Of a stretch of 64,000 nt of DNA, positions 8,393 to 15,695 are shown piece by piece. The notes beneath the pieces are model-generated. The model was not told the DNA's origin and searched no databases. It saw only the letters and a list, made by a program, of their open reading frames with translations. Numbering within the stretch: position 1 is the first letter of the stretch; each line of letters starts with the position of its first letter. This stretch comes from Nakamurella sp040546275 (lineage in GTDB: Bacteria; Actinomycetota; Actinomycetes; Mycobacteriales; Nakamurellaceae), in NCBI RefSeq assembly GCF_040546275.1, contig NZ_JBEPNO010000001.1:62001-126000 (forward strand), written 5' to 3'. A program made the translations under genes and the position numbers.

Positions 8393-8764
8393 TCAGACGG
8401 CCGCACCTTCGGCCGGTTGCTGGCTGGTGAGTACCGCGGCGAGGGAGTCCAGGGCGCCGGGTACCAGCGCGAAATAGGCCCACACGCCACGCTTGTCGCG
8501 GGTCAACAACCCGGCATCGACGAGCACTCTGAGGTGGTGTGACACGGTCGGTTGGGTCAGGCCGAGCGGCTCGGTCAGATCGCATACGCACGCCTCGGCG
8601 TTCTCGTGCGCGGCGACCATCGAGAGCAGCCGCAACCGGGTCGGATCCGCGATCGCCTTCAATCTTTGCGCCAACACCGCGGCCGTCTCGGCGGTCATCG
8701 GCTCCCTGGTCGGCGGCGCGCAACACGCCACCTCGGTCGATGGCAGCTCGGTCCGGGTGGTCAT
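8393..8764 (-). CDS. arsR: ArsR-family arsenite-responsive repressor
   Basis: 123 aa from ATG 8764 (a GTG at 8779 is in frame but less likely). Winged helix-turn-helix: KAIADPTRLRLLSMV, then LTQPTVSHHLRVLVDAGLL and RGVWAYFAL. Cysteines are present as a CC pair at positions 14-15 and as CVCDL at 59-61. The combination of an N-terminal Cys pair with a Cys near the DNA-recognition region matches the Corynebacterium glutamicum ArsR1 type of As(III) site (known from the family; not proven here). It is divergent from arsM, and two operator-like palindromes lie between them, so it probably represses both directions until arsenite binds. Confidence 0.9.
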   Translation of the reverse strand: MTTRTELPSTEVACCAPPTREPMTAETAAVLAQRLKAIADPTRLRLLSMVAAHENAEACVCDLTEPLGLTQPTVSHHLRVLVDAGLLTRDKRGVWAYFALVPGALDSLAAVLTSQQPAEGAAV

Positions 8765-8799
8765 CAGACAAGTATGCACCTGGACATTGACAAACGTCT
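8764..8799 (-). promoter_or_regulatory. Probable leaderless arsR promoter
   Basis: On the minus strand CATACT (8776-8771) stands 6 bp before ATG 8764, giving a transcription start at or next to the start codon. No Shine-Dalgarno sequence precedes arsR, which supports a leaderless transcript. The -35 region, about 17 bp upstream (AGACGT, 8799-8794), falls inside the first operator. Confidence 0.45.
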
Positions 8800-8803
8800 A
8801 TGT
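8784..8803. promoter_or_regulatory. Candidate ArsR operator 1
   Basis: ACATtGACaaacGTCtATGT is an interrupted 20-bp palindrome (14 of 20 positions symmetric) that overlaps TTGACA (8787-8792), a good -35 for the arsM direction, and the -35 region of arsR. Its position and the AT-n-GAC half-sites are as expected for ArsR-family operators. Confidence 0.6.
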
Positions 8804-8820
8804 CTGGGGCCATGGTGGGG

Positions 8821-8840
8821 ACATCGACGTTCATCTATGC
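8821..8840. promoter_or_regulatory. Candidate ArsR operator 2
   Basis: ACATcGACgttcATCtATGC repeats the layout of operator 1 with its centre 37 bp further towards arsM. The match at ACATnGACnnnnnTCtATG is too close to be likely by chance in a 100-bp gap. It would place a second repressor dimer over the arsM transcript start region. Confidence 0.55.
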
Positions 8841-8867
8841 AGGCGCCATCTCTGAAAGGAATCGGTC

Positions 8868-9755
8868 ATGCCCACCACCGACGAACTCCGCGAACACGTC
8901 CGCGATCGCTACGCCGCTGCAGCAGCCGCTGTCGGATCAAGTTCAGGGCAAAGCTGTTGCGCGCCTTCTGATGCTCTCGCCGTGATCAGCGATGGCGACG
9001 AGTCGGAGGTCTTCGGCGCCGGCCTCTACGACGCCGGACAGACCGACGGTCTGCCCGCCGAGGCCGTACTGGCCTCACTCGGGTGCGGCAACCCCCTGGC
9101 TGTCGCCGACCTGCGGGCCGGGGAGAGGGTGCTGGATCTGGGGTCCGGCGGCGGCATCGACGTGCTGCTCTCGGCCAAGCGGGTCGGACCGTCCGGGTTC
9201 GCCTACGGCCTGGACATGACCGGGGAGATGCTGGAGCTGGCCCGGGCCAACGCCTCCCGTGCCGGCGCCACCAATGTCGAGTTCCTGGAGGGTCAGATCG
9301 AGCAGATCCCGCTGCCGGCCGCTTCGATCGATGTGATCATCTCCAACTGCGTCATCAACCTGTCCACCGACAAGCCGGCGGTGCTGGCCGAGATGTTCCG
9401 GGTGCTGATCCCGACCGGCCGGATCGGCATCTCCGATGTCGTCGCAGAGGACCACCTCACCGCCGCGCAGAGGGCAGAACGAGGCTCCTACGTCGGCTGC
9501 ATCGCCGGGGCGCTCTCGGTCACCGAATACCTCGACGGGCTGACAGCGGCCGGATTCACCGGCGCGGAGGTGGTGTTCACCCATCAGGTCGCCGACGGCC
9601 TGCACGGCGCGATCGTCCGCGCCACCAAACCCGCGGTTGCCGGCTGCTGCACCCCGGCCGATCACGCTGACTGCTGCGAAATCTCCGCCAAGACCGACTG
9701 TTGTGGGACTTCCAGCGCGGGTGGCACCGCCGCGGCGAGCTGCGGTTGCCGGTGA
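8868..9755 (+). CDS. arsM: Arsenite S-adenosylmethionine methyltransferase
   Basis: 295 aa, with AAAGGA 7 bp before ATG 8868. The SAM-binding motif is VLDLGSGGGID (residues 88-98), preceded by SLGCGNP. Conserved As(III)-binding cysteines of the family are seen at Cys73 (GCGNP), Cys161 (SNCVIN) and Cys211 (YVGC), with a Cys30-Cys31 pair near the N-terminus. The enzyme transfers methyl groups to arsenite in the cytosol, giving methylated and partly volatile arsenicals. The last 35 residues are unusual in being Cys-rich (Cys260/261, 269/270, 278/279, 292, 294), probably an extra metalloid-binding tail. The next gene overlaps its stop by GTGA. Confidence 0.92.
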   Translation: MPTTDELREHVRDRYAAAAAAVGSSSGQSCCAPSDALAVISDGDESEVFGAGLYDAGQTDGLPAEAVLASLGCGNPLAVADLRAGERVLDLGSGGGIDVLLSAKRVGPSGFAYGLDMTGEMLELARANASRAGATNVEFLEGQIEQIPLPAASIDVIISNCVINLSTDKPAVLAEMFRVLIPTGRIGISDVVAEDHLTAAQRAERGSYVGCIAGALSVTEYLDGLTAAGFTGAEVVFTHQVADGLHGAIVRATKPAVAGCCTPADHADCCEISAKTDCCGTSSAGGTAAASCGCR

Positions 9756-10870
9756 CGACCACGCACATCTCGACAGCCGGGCAACCCGCGGGCCTGGCCA
9801 AGCTGTCGAGGCTGGACCGGTTCCTGCCGGTCTGGATCATCGCGGCGATGGCACTCGGGTTGCTGCTGGGCCGGGTCATCCCGGGCCTTTCCAGGGGCTT
9901 GGATGCGGTGAAGGTCGGGTCCGTGTCGTTGCCGATCGCTATCGGGTTATTGGTGATGATGTATCCGGTGCTGGCCAAGGTCCGCTACCACGAGACGCGC
10001 AGGGTGACCGGCGACAAACGTTTGCTGATCTCCTCGTTGGTGATGAATTGGATCATCGGACCGGCGCTGATGTTCACCCTGGCGTGGCTGCTGCTGCCGG
10101 ACCTGCCGGAATACCGGACCGGGTTGATCATCGTCGGGTTGGCCCGCTGCATTGCCATGGTGCTGATCTGGAACGAACTGGCCTGCGGCGATCGGGAGGC
10201 CGCGGCCGTCCTGGTGGCCATCAACTCCGTCTTCCAGGTCATCGCCTTCGGGACCTTGGGCTGGTTCTATCTCCAGGTCCTGCCGCGCTGGCTCGGCCTG
10301 GCAACCACCACTGCCGGATTCTCCATCGGCGCGATCACCCTCTCTGTCCTGGTGTTCCTCGGGATCCCTCTGGTCGCTGGGTTCCTGACGCGCACCATCG
10401 GTGAGAAGACCAAGGGCCGGGAGTACTACGAATCGGTCGTGCTGCCCAAGATCGGGCCCTGGGCCCTCTACGGGTTGCTGTTCACCATCGTGGTGCTCTT
10501 CGCATTGCAAGGTGATGCGATCACCACCCGTCCTTGGGATGTCGCCCGCATCGCGCTCCCGCTGGTCGTCTACTTCGCCATCACCTTCGGTGTCGGATTC
10601 GGCCTGGGACGGGGCCTGAAACTCGGCTACGCCAAGACCACCACCCTGGCGTTCACCGCTGCCGGCAACAACTTCGAACTGGCCATCGCCGTGGCCATCG
10701 GTACTTTCGGGGTCACCTCCGGGCAGGCCCTGGCCGGCGTCGTCGGCCCACTCATCGAAGTCCCCGCCCTGGTCGCTCTGGTCTATGCGGCGTTGTGGGC
10801 CGGCCGACGGTTCTTCCCCGGCGACGCCACCGCGCCGATCACCCCGCGCAACACCTCCGCCGGCTCCTGA
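9752..10870 (+). CDS. acr3: ACR3-family arsenite efflux permease
   Basis: 372 aa from GTG 9752, overlapping the arsM stop (GTGA); the upstream ATG at 9701 lies inside arsM and is rejected. About ten hydrophobic helices are visible. Family blocks: VKVGSVSLPIAIGLLVMMYPVLAKV, LARCIAMVLIWNELACGD with the Cys that is essential in characterised Acr3 proteins, and FTAAGNNFELAIAVAIGTFG. It exports As(III) across the membrane. Operon arsM-acr3-arsC. Confidence 0.95.
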   Translation: MTTTHISTAGQPAGLAKLSRLDRFLPVWIIAAMALGLLLGRVIPGLSRGLDAVKVGSVSLPIAIGLLVMMYPVLAKVRYHETRRVTGDKRLLISSLVMNWIIGPALMFTLAWLLLPDLPEYRTGLIIVGLARCIAMVLIWNELACGDREAAAVLVAINSVFQVIAFGTLGWFYLQVLPRWLGLATTTAGFSIGAITLSVLVFLGIPLVAGFLTRTIGEKTKGREYYESVVLPKIGPWALYGLLFTIVVLFALQGDAITTRPWDVARIALPLVVYFAITFGVGFGLGRGLKLGYAKTTTLAFTAAGNNFELAIAVAIGTFGVTSGQALAGVVGPLIEVPALVALVYAALWAGRRFFPGDATAPITPRNTSAGS

Positions 10871-10911
10871 ACCCCGGCGTTCCGAGTCCCCAAGGAATGG
10901 AGCTCCCCCTG

Positions 10912-11322
10912 ATGTCCGACAAGCCTTCGGTGTTGTTCGTCTGCGTCCACAATGCCGGCCGCTCTCAGATGGCCGCCGGGTTCCTCACGGCACTGTCCGA
11001 CGGCGTGATCGAGGTCCGCTCGGCCGGGTCGTTGCCGGCCCATCAGGTCAACCCCGCCGCGGTGGCGGCGATGGCCGAGGTCGGTATCGACATCACCGCG
11101 CAGGTTCCGAAGGTGCTGACCACCGAGGTGGTGCAGGCCTCCGACGTGGTGATCACCATGGGCTGTGGTGACGCCTGCCCCATCTTCCCCGGCAAACGCT
11201 ACGAGGACTGGGAACTCGACGACCCGGCCGGGCAGGGCGTTGAGGCCGTACGACCGATCCGAGACGACATCCGCAGACGCGTCGAAGCTCTCGTCGCCGA
11301 ATTGCTCCCGGCCAAGGTCTGA
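10912..11322 (+). CDS. arsC: Arsenate reductase (LMW phosphatase type)
   Basis: 136 aa from ATG 10912, with GGAG 9 bp upstream; an ATG at 10897 is in frame but has no properly spaced ribosome site. The P-loop CVHNAGRS (Cys11, Arg17) is the CX5R catalytic loop of the thioredoxin/mycothiol-linked ArsC class. Further family blocks are SAGSLPAHQVNP, TMGCGDACPIFPGKRYEDW and LDDPAG, the last carrying the catalytic Asp. It reduces arsenate to arsenite, which the neighbouring pump exports and ArsM methylates. In actinobacteria this class may use mycothiol; the coupling thiol cannot be told from sequence. Confidence 0.9.
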   Translation: MSDKPSVLFVCVHNAGRSQMAAGFLTALSDGVIEVRSAGSLPAHQVNPAAVAAMAEVGIDITAQVPKVLTTEVVQASDVVITMGCGDACPIFPGKRYEDWELDDPAGQGVEAVRPIRDDIRRRVEALVAELLPAKV

Positions 11323-11442
11323 CATCGTGATCGCCACCTAGCAGCCACCGACGCCCGGACTGCTCGGCCCGCAGACCATTGACCGTGCTCACCCCGGCCA
11401 GTCGGGCCACCTCGTCCCGCCGGAGAACTGGCACGCGCTGAA

Positions 11443-11673
11443 ATGCGCTCCAGGCCGCACGGCCAACAGGTCACCGGAGGAAAGCACGCCGCCTACGACC
11501 AGGTGCTGATCGACGCGGCGGCGGCCCACGGCGCCCAGGTCGTCGACCTGCGCGTGTCGTACGGGCAGGAGGCCGACCAGAAGTTCTGGGCCGAGGACGG
11601 ATCGCATCCCACCCCCAAGGCCTATGTCGACTGGTCGGTGGCGATGGCCGCGGCGGTGCCGCTCCGTGCCGCT
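11443..11673 (+). pseudogene. C-terminal remnant of an SGNH/GDSL hydrolase
   Basis: The frame reads AAYDQVLIDAAAAHGAQVVDL and then FWAEDGSHPTPKAYVDWSVAMA, matching the last third of SGNH hydrolases, where D-x-x-H carries the catalytic Asp and His. The blocks with the catalytic Ser, Gly and Asn are absent, so the piece is 5'-truncated and cannot be active. No ribosome site precedes ATG 11443. The open frame runs on to 11844 only by reading antisense through the end of rlmC. The rest of 11323-11705 shows nothing recognisable. Confidence 0.5.
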
Positions 11674-11705
11674 GACCTACAGCCAGTGGGGAGCTTGCGA
11701 ACAGA

Positions 11706-12827
11706 TCACCGCCGTTCCAGCAGGACTGCCACCTCGACGTGCGTAGTCTGCGGAAACATGTCGAAAAGCTTTGCCTCGACTGGGTTCAGCGACGGCATCC
11801 TGGCCAGATCGGTGGCCAAGGTCGCCGGGTTGCAGCTGGAGTAGACGACGTGCCGAGCGGCGCCGGCCTCGATCCGGTCAGCGACGGTTGCGCCCAGTCC
11901 GCGACGGGGCGGATTGACGATCACCAGATCGGCGTCCAACCGTTGCGTGGCAGCGTCGTCGGCGTCGAAGGTGAAGCGATCCGGATCGGGTAGGTCAGCA
12001 GCGCTGCGTCGCGCACTGGACACGGCGTCCGCGGAGACCTCGACGCCGTGGATGGTGTTGGCGGATGCTGGTGCGCAGTGCAGGGCGAAACCGCCGACGC
12101 CGCAATACAAGTCGAGGACTGATGTCGGCGCGATCTGAGCAGCCCAGGCGGCGGCCTGCCGGTAGAGACCGGCGGCGACGGCTGTATTGGTCTGGAAGAA
12201 GGACTGCGGACCCACGTGCAGGCCGACGTCCCCGAGCCGCATGAGCAGTGTGCTTTGCTCGGTGAGCACAATTTCCTGATCGCCTTCGAGCACAGCTTTG
12301 TGTTCCGGATGCAGATTCACCGATGCGACCGCGAGCTGGGGGAGTGCAGACTGCAGATCAGGCAGTCGGCGCCTGATTTCTTCCAGCCGGTCGAGCGACC
12401 GCAGGACGAACCGGACGAGCAGCTCGCCCTGGGGTGACGCCGTGACGATCAGGTACTTGATGTCGCCCCGGCGGCGGTTGACATCGTAGGGAACCAGTCC
12501 GGTCCGGGCGATGAAGTCGACGAGGGCCGGAAACGCGTCGATCAGCGCCGGCTCGCAGATCCCGCACCGGCGCAGGTCGATGCCCTCGCGGTTCTCGTCC
12601 AGGATGCCGATGGACGGATTCTTCTCGTCGCCGCCGACCACCCACTTCGCCTTGTTGCGATAGCCGGACTCTGCGCTGGCAAACGGCTCAGCCCAACGGA
12701 TGTCCGGGCCTACCGCGTGCAGCGCCCGAGCGGCCAGAGCCTGCTTGTCGGCCAGTTGGCGGTGGTACGGCACGCCCATCAACCGGCATGAGCGGCATTG
12801 ACCGGCACTGAAGTAGTCGCACTGCAC
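11706..12827 (-). CDS. rlmC: 23S rRNA (uracil-C5)-methyltransferase RlmC-like
   Basis: 373 aa from GTG 12827. It starts VQCDYFSAGQCRSCRLMG, as E. coli RlmC does, with three of the four [4Fe-4S] ligands (Cys3, Cys11, Cys14); the fourth is in RRCGICEP. The SAM-binding site is LDLYCGVGGFALH, followed by VIVNPPRRG and the catalytic nucleophile motif SSCNPATLATDL. It methylates a uridine in 23S rRNA (U747 in E. coli). The much longer frame to 14045 is an artefact of reading antisense through the Pro/Thr-rich part of the next gene. Transcribed in the same direction as the DUF222 gene, 70 bp downstream of it. Confidence 0.92.
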   Translation of the reverse strand: MQCDYFSAGQCRSCRLMGVPYHRQLADKQALAARALHAVGPDIRWAEPFASAESGYRNKAKWVVGGDEKNPSIGILDENREGIDLRRCGICEPALIDAFPALVDFIARTGLVPYDVNRRRGDIKYLIVTASPQGELLVRFVLRSLDRLEEIRRRLPDLQSALPQLAVASVNLHPEHKAVLEGDQEIVLTEQSTLLMRLGDVGLHVGPQSFFQTNTAVAAGLYRQAAAWAAQIAPTSVLDLYCGVGGFALHCAPASANTIHGVEVSADAVSSARRSAADLPDPDRFTFDADDAATQRLDADLVIVNPPRRGLGATVADRIEAGAARHVVYSSCNPATLATDLARMPSLNPVEAKLFDMFPQTTHVEVAVLLERR

Positions 12828-12897
12828 CGTTCCACCATATGGCGAGGTCCGGGTTTGATCAGCGTCTGGCAGACTCCACCGCTGCCCGAGCGGCCGG

Positions 12898-14697
12898 TCA
12901 GGCCGACGGGTCGGTTGTTGGCACCGGGTCGGTTGTTGGCACTGGGTCAGTTGGGGCTGGCGGGCCGGTTGGTGGCGGGTCGGTTGGTGGTGTCGGGTCT
13001 GGTTCGGGTGTCGGGTCGGGCCAGTTTTCTGCCGGCAGGGGTGGGTCGGGGGTGGTGTAGGTGTGGCCGGTGGGGGTGGTCCATTGGTTGGTGTGCGGGG
13101 TGGTGCGGGTGCTGTGGTGGCCGGCGTGGGTTTTGGCGCGGTGGTCGCCTCGGCATTTGTTGTCCAGGTTGTGGGCGGCGGTCGGTCCTGATGGTGCGGG
13201 TTGCAGGTGGTCCAGGTCGCAGCGTCGGCCGGGGACGGTGCAGATGGGGTTGGTGCAGGTGCCGTCGCGGAAGGTGAGGGCGTGGCCGAGTTTGCGGGAG
13301 GGGAACCGGCCAAGTTCGGTGGTGGCCAGGAGGTTCCCGGCCTGGTCGGTGAGCAGTTGGTAGAACAGGGTGCCGGGTTGGTGGGCGTAGTCGCGGATGG
13401 TGTCGGCGGGGATGAGGGCGGAGCGGTCGGCGAGTTGGCCGGGGGTGTCGGTGTAGCCGAACAGCGATTGGATGGTGATGATGACGCCGATGGTGACCGG
13501 TAGCGGCCGCGCGGGGTGCGGTTGGGGGCAGGGGGTGATGACGGGCCGGCCGGGGCGTTCGGGGTCCCGCGGCTGGGTTGCCGGGCCGCCTGGACCGGTG
13601 CCGGGTGGCGCGGGGTCGGCGGGGTATGTGGTGGGTTGGGTGCGGGGGTCGGGGCGGAACGCCGACGGCGGCAGGTCCCACTCGTCCTGGACGGCAACGT
13701 CCTGCGCGGTCGTGTCTTCGAGGTCGGCATCTTCGGGCGCAGCGTCGTCGGGGACCCTACCGGCGTCCGGGCCGTCGCTGCGCTCGTCGACTGCGTCCTC
13801 GGCCTGCCCGGCGTCCGGGCCGTCGCTGCGCTCGTCGACTGCGTCCTCGGCCCGCTCGGCGTCCTCGGCGTCCTCGGCCCGCTCGGCGCGCTCGGGGTCG
13901 TCGACTTCGGCGGCGTTCTCGTCGACCGCGTCGTCTTCGACAAATTCGTCGTCTTCCCAGGCGACGTGGCAGCCGTTGCTGACCCGACCCAACACCAGAT
14001 CGACCAGCACATCGGCGCGGCGCTGCGCCCAGGTCCGCCGATCACCCGGCTCCACCAACCCCGCCACCGCGTTCAACACCTGATCCACCGCATCGGCATC
14101 CACCGCCGAGATCGCCGCCGACAAAAACGAGATCCCATCGACATCGGGCCGGACCGAGACGTACCGGTCGGCGAAAGAACGCCGCAACCGCTCGTTCGTC
14201 TGATCCGGTTCGACCTTCGCGACGAACTCGTTCAACCAGCGACCCAGCAGCTCCGCGGTCTTGCACGTCGCCACCGGCACCACCAACAAATTCAACAACC
14301 GTTTCGAGGAGTCCCGGGTCAGCCGCAGCAACGCACTGCTGATCTTGCCCGCCCGGCGCAGGTCCACATCCCCGGCCAGCCACGCATCCCACACCCGCGG
14401 CGCCTCCTCCTGCAGCCGCCGGGTGATCCCCATCGTCCGCTGCACCGAAAACTTGGTGACCTTCACCGCCAGCCCGATCTCCGTCGCCGCGAACTCGCCC
14501 GGCTCGTACCGCGCCGAGATCCCCACCCCGGTGCGCTCGGCGATCCGCCGAACGTCCACATCGTGGCGCAACACAGCGAACTGCACCATCAACTCCGCCT
14601 GCCGCGCCTGCGCACAGGCCAGAACCCGCTGCTGGCAGGACAACTCATCAACCAACGCAGCCGCCCGCTCGGCCTGCACATCGGTGGCTGTCCCCAT
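12898..14697 (-). CDS. DUF222 and HNH-endonuclease domain protein
   Basis: 599 aa. The N-terminal 230 residues are the helical DUF222 domain (RIAERTGVGISARYEPGEF, WAQRRADVLVDLV). A long acidic and then Pro-rich linker follows, and the HNH fold at about residues 490-540 reads CTNPICTVPGRRCDLDHLQP and NKCRGDHRAKTHAGH, with the zinc Cys pairs and catalytic His. These proteins occur in many divergent copies in actinobacterial genomes; their biological role is not established. The linker contains a duplicated 16-residue unit (AEDAVDERSDGPDAG) and the tail a PTTDPV repeat. No ribosome site is visible, consistent with leaderless expression. Confidence 0.85.
   Translation of the reverse strand: MGTATDVQAERAAALVDELSCQQRVLACAQARQAELMVQFAVLRHDVDVRRIAERTGVGISARYEPGEFAATEIGLAVKVTKFSVQRTMGITRRLQEEAPRVWDAWLAGDVDLRRAGKISSALLRLTRDSSKRLLNLLVVPVATCKTAELLGRWLNEFVAKVEPDQTNERLRRSFADRYVSVRPDVDGISFLSAAISAVDADAVDQVLNAVAGLVEPGDRRTWAQRRADVLVDLVLGRVSNGCHVAWEDDEFVEDDAVDENAAEVDDPERAERAEDAEDAERAEDAVDERSDGPDAGQAEDAVDERSDGPDAGRVPDDAAPEDADLEDTTAQDVAVQDEWDLPPSAFRPDPRTQPTTYPADPAPPGTGPGGPATQPRDPERPGRPVITPCPQPHPARPLPVTIGVIITIQSLFGYTDTPGQLADRSALIPADTIRDYAHQPGTLFYQLLTDQAGNLLATTELGRFPSRKLGHALTFRDGTCTNPICTVPGRRCDLDHLQPAPSGPTAAHNLDNKCRGDHRAKTHAGHHSTRTTPHTNQWTTPTGHTYTTPDPPLPAENWPDPTPEPDPTPPTDPPPTGPPAPTDPVPTTDPVPTTDPSA
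12908..12943. repeat. 18-bp tandem repeat in DUF222 gene tail
   Basis: GGGTCGGTTGTTGGCAC occurs at 12908 and again at 12926, in frame, encoding the repeated Pro-Thr-Thr-Asp-Pro-Val unit of the C-terminal tail. Confidence 0.7.
13757..13852. repeat. 48-bp in-frame tandem duplication in DUF222 gene
   Basis: The 45-bp core starting CCGGCGTCCGGGCCG at 13760 recurs without change at 13808. It encodes the acidic repeat AEDAVDERSDGPDAG twice. The perfect DNA identity points to a recent duplication in the linker, and the length (a multiple of 3) keeps the frame. Confidence 0.8.
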
Positions 14698-14703
14698 ACC
14701 AAA

Positions 14704-14739
14704 ACCCTAGACCGGACCACCGACAGTCACTGATAGTGA
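14704..14739 (-). promoter_or_regulatory. Leaderless promoter with palindrome, DUF222 gene
   Basis: On the minus strand TAGGGT (14709-14704) is 6 bp before the ATG, fitting a -10 box with transcription starting at the start codon. TCACTgatAGTGA (14727-14739) is a short palindrome overlapping the expected -35 position. The rest of 14740-14943 holds no gene that can be supported. Confidence 0.4.
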
Positions 14740-14943
14740 TGGGTCGAATGCGAACAGGGTGTCCGCCAGTCGGCGGCGCACCGGCAGGCACGTCTGCGCA
14801 CCCATTACCGGCCCACCAGCAGGTGCCAGCGTTTCGCGCAGCCAGGTAACTCGGCCATGGCGATTCATCGACGAGGGCCGCAGCAGAATCGAGTCGGTTC
14901 CACCGACCGAAGCCCGTCGGCAACAGTCGGACACCCCGTCTGA

Positions 14944-15580
14944 TCACCGGGGAGACTCACCAGCGGGCTGATCGTGCACCCCGAGGCCCGGAAACCCCGG
15001 CGGACCGCTGTGGCCAGGGAGGCCCCGGTCGGCCGGAACCCGTCCTTCGGCGTTCACGGCTGAATTTCTGGTCCCATGCTGTCGGGTCTGCTCGGCCAGA
15101 CGTCGGTAGTAGTCGGAGACGATGGTGAATGACTGGCCGATCGCTGCCAAGAAAGTCGCCGCGGCCTGTTCGACCACCTCGCCCTCCTGCAGTACGAACG
15201 CACGAACGCACGAACAGCGCCACGTGCTTCAGCTGGTTGAGAACGCCGGGATCGGAGTCCGTGTAGATGCGCCAGAGGGGGCGCAGGTCCTCGGACACCA
15301 GGCCGTCGAGTCAGCTGATCAGGAATCGTCGGTGTGCTTCGAGGACGAATTGAGCCTTGAAAGGCGTGAGCTCCTGGGAATTCTCGCCGCGCACGGCGAT
15401 GGTGGAGGTGACCGCATGGTCTGCAGCGAGCGCATTTTTCATACCCGCGATCAGGTACACGAATCGGACCCAGACGGTGAACAGCTCCTCCAGCAGCATC
15501 GAACGAAGGCCTGTCTCGGTGAGCACCACGCCCCATCGCGCGCCGCACTGCAGCCGCCGGAGGTGGCCCATCTCGTCCAT
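14944..15580 (-). pseudogene. Broken hypothetical gene with octamer-repeat frameshift
   Basis: Three minus-strand pieces join into one protein. The first runs MDEMGHLRRLQCG to AHRRFLIS and ends at TGA 15313-15311. The same frame continues as LDGLVSEDLRPLWRIY and ALF. It then meets an 8-bp repeat, and the sense continues one frame over as LQEGEVVEQAAATFLAAIG and IVSDYYRRLAEQTRQHG. Removing 16 bp (two octamers) would join ALFV directly to LQEGEVVE. The opposite strand has only Gln/His-rich shadow frames. The product (about 180 aa) is not recognised. It carries both a stop and a frameshift, so it is probably a decaying gene; a start further upstream cannot be excluded. Confidence 0.5.
15195..15215. 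repeat. Octamer tandem repeat (cgaacgca, 2.6 copies)
   Basis: CGAACGCA at 15195-15202 and 15203-15210 is followed by a partial copy CGAAC at 15211-15215. It sits exactly where the broken gene changes frame. Eight-base units alter the reading frame on each gain or loss. Confidence 0.75.
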
Positions 15581-15695
15581 TCCGAGTTGGCGTCGATGTC
15601 GGAGTGCTGGTGGTGCAGTACTTTTCGATGGGCAACGGTGGCGTCGAGGCCAAGGAGGTGGCCAAGGATGGCGGGGGGCACTTCCGACCCGCTGT

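Noticed and set aside
11706..14045. 779-codon minus frame that seems to fuse a Pro/Thr-rich domain to RlmC
   Set aside because: Its first 400 residues are antisense-frame low-complexity reading through the DUF222 gene; RlmC has a clean N-terminus at GTG 12827.
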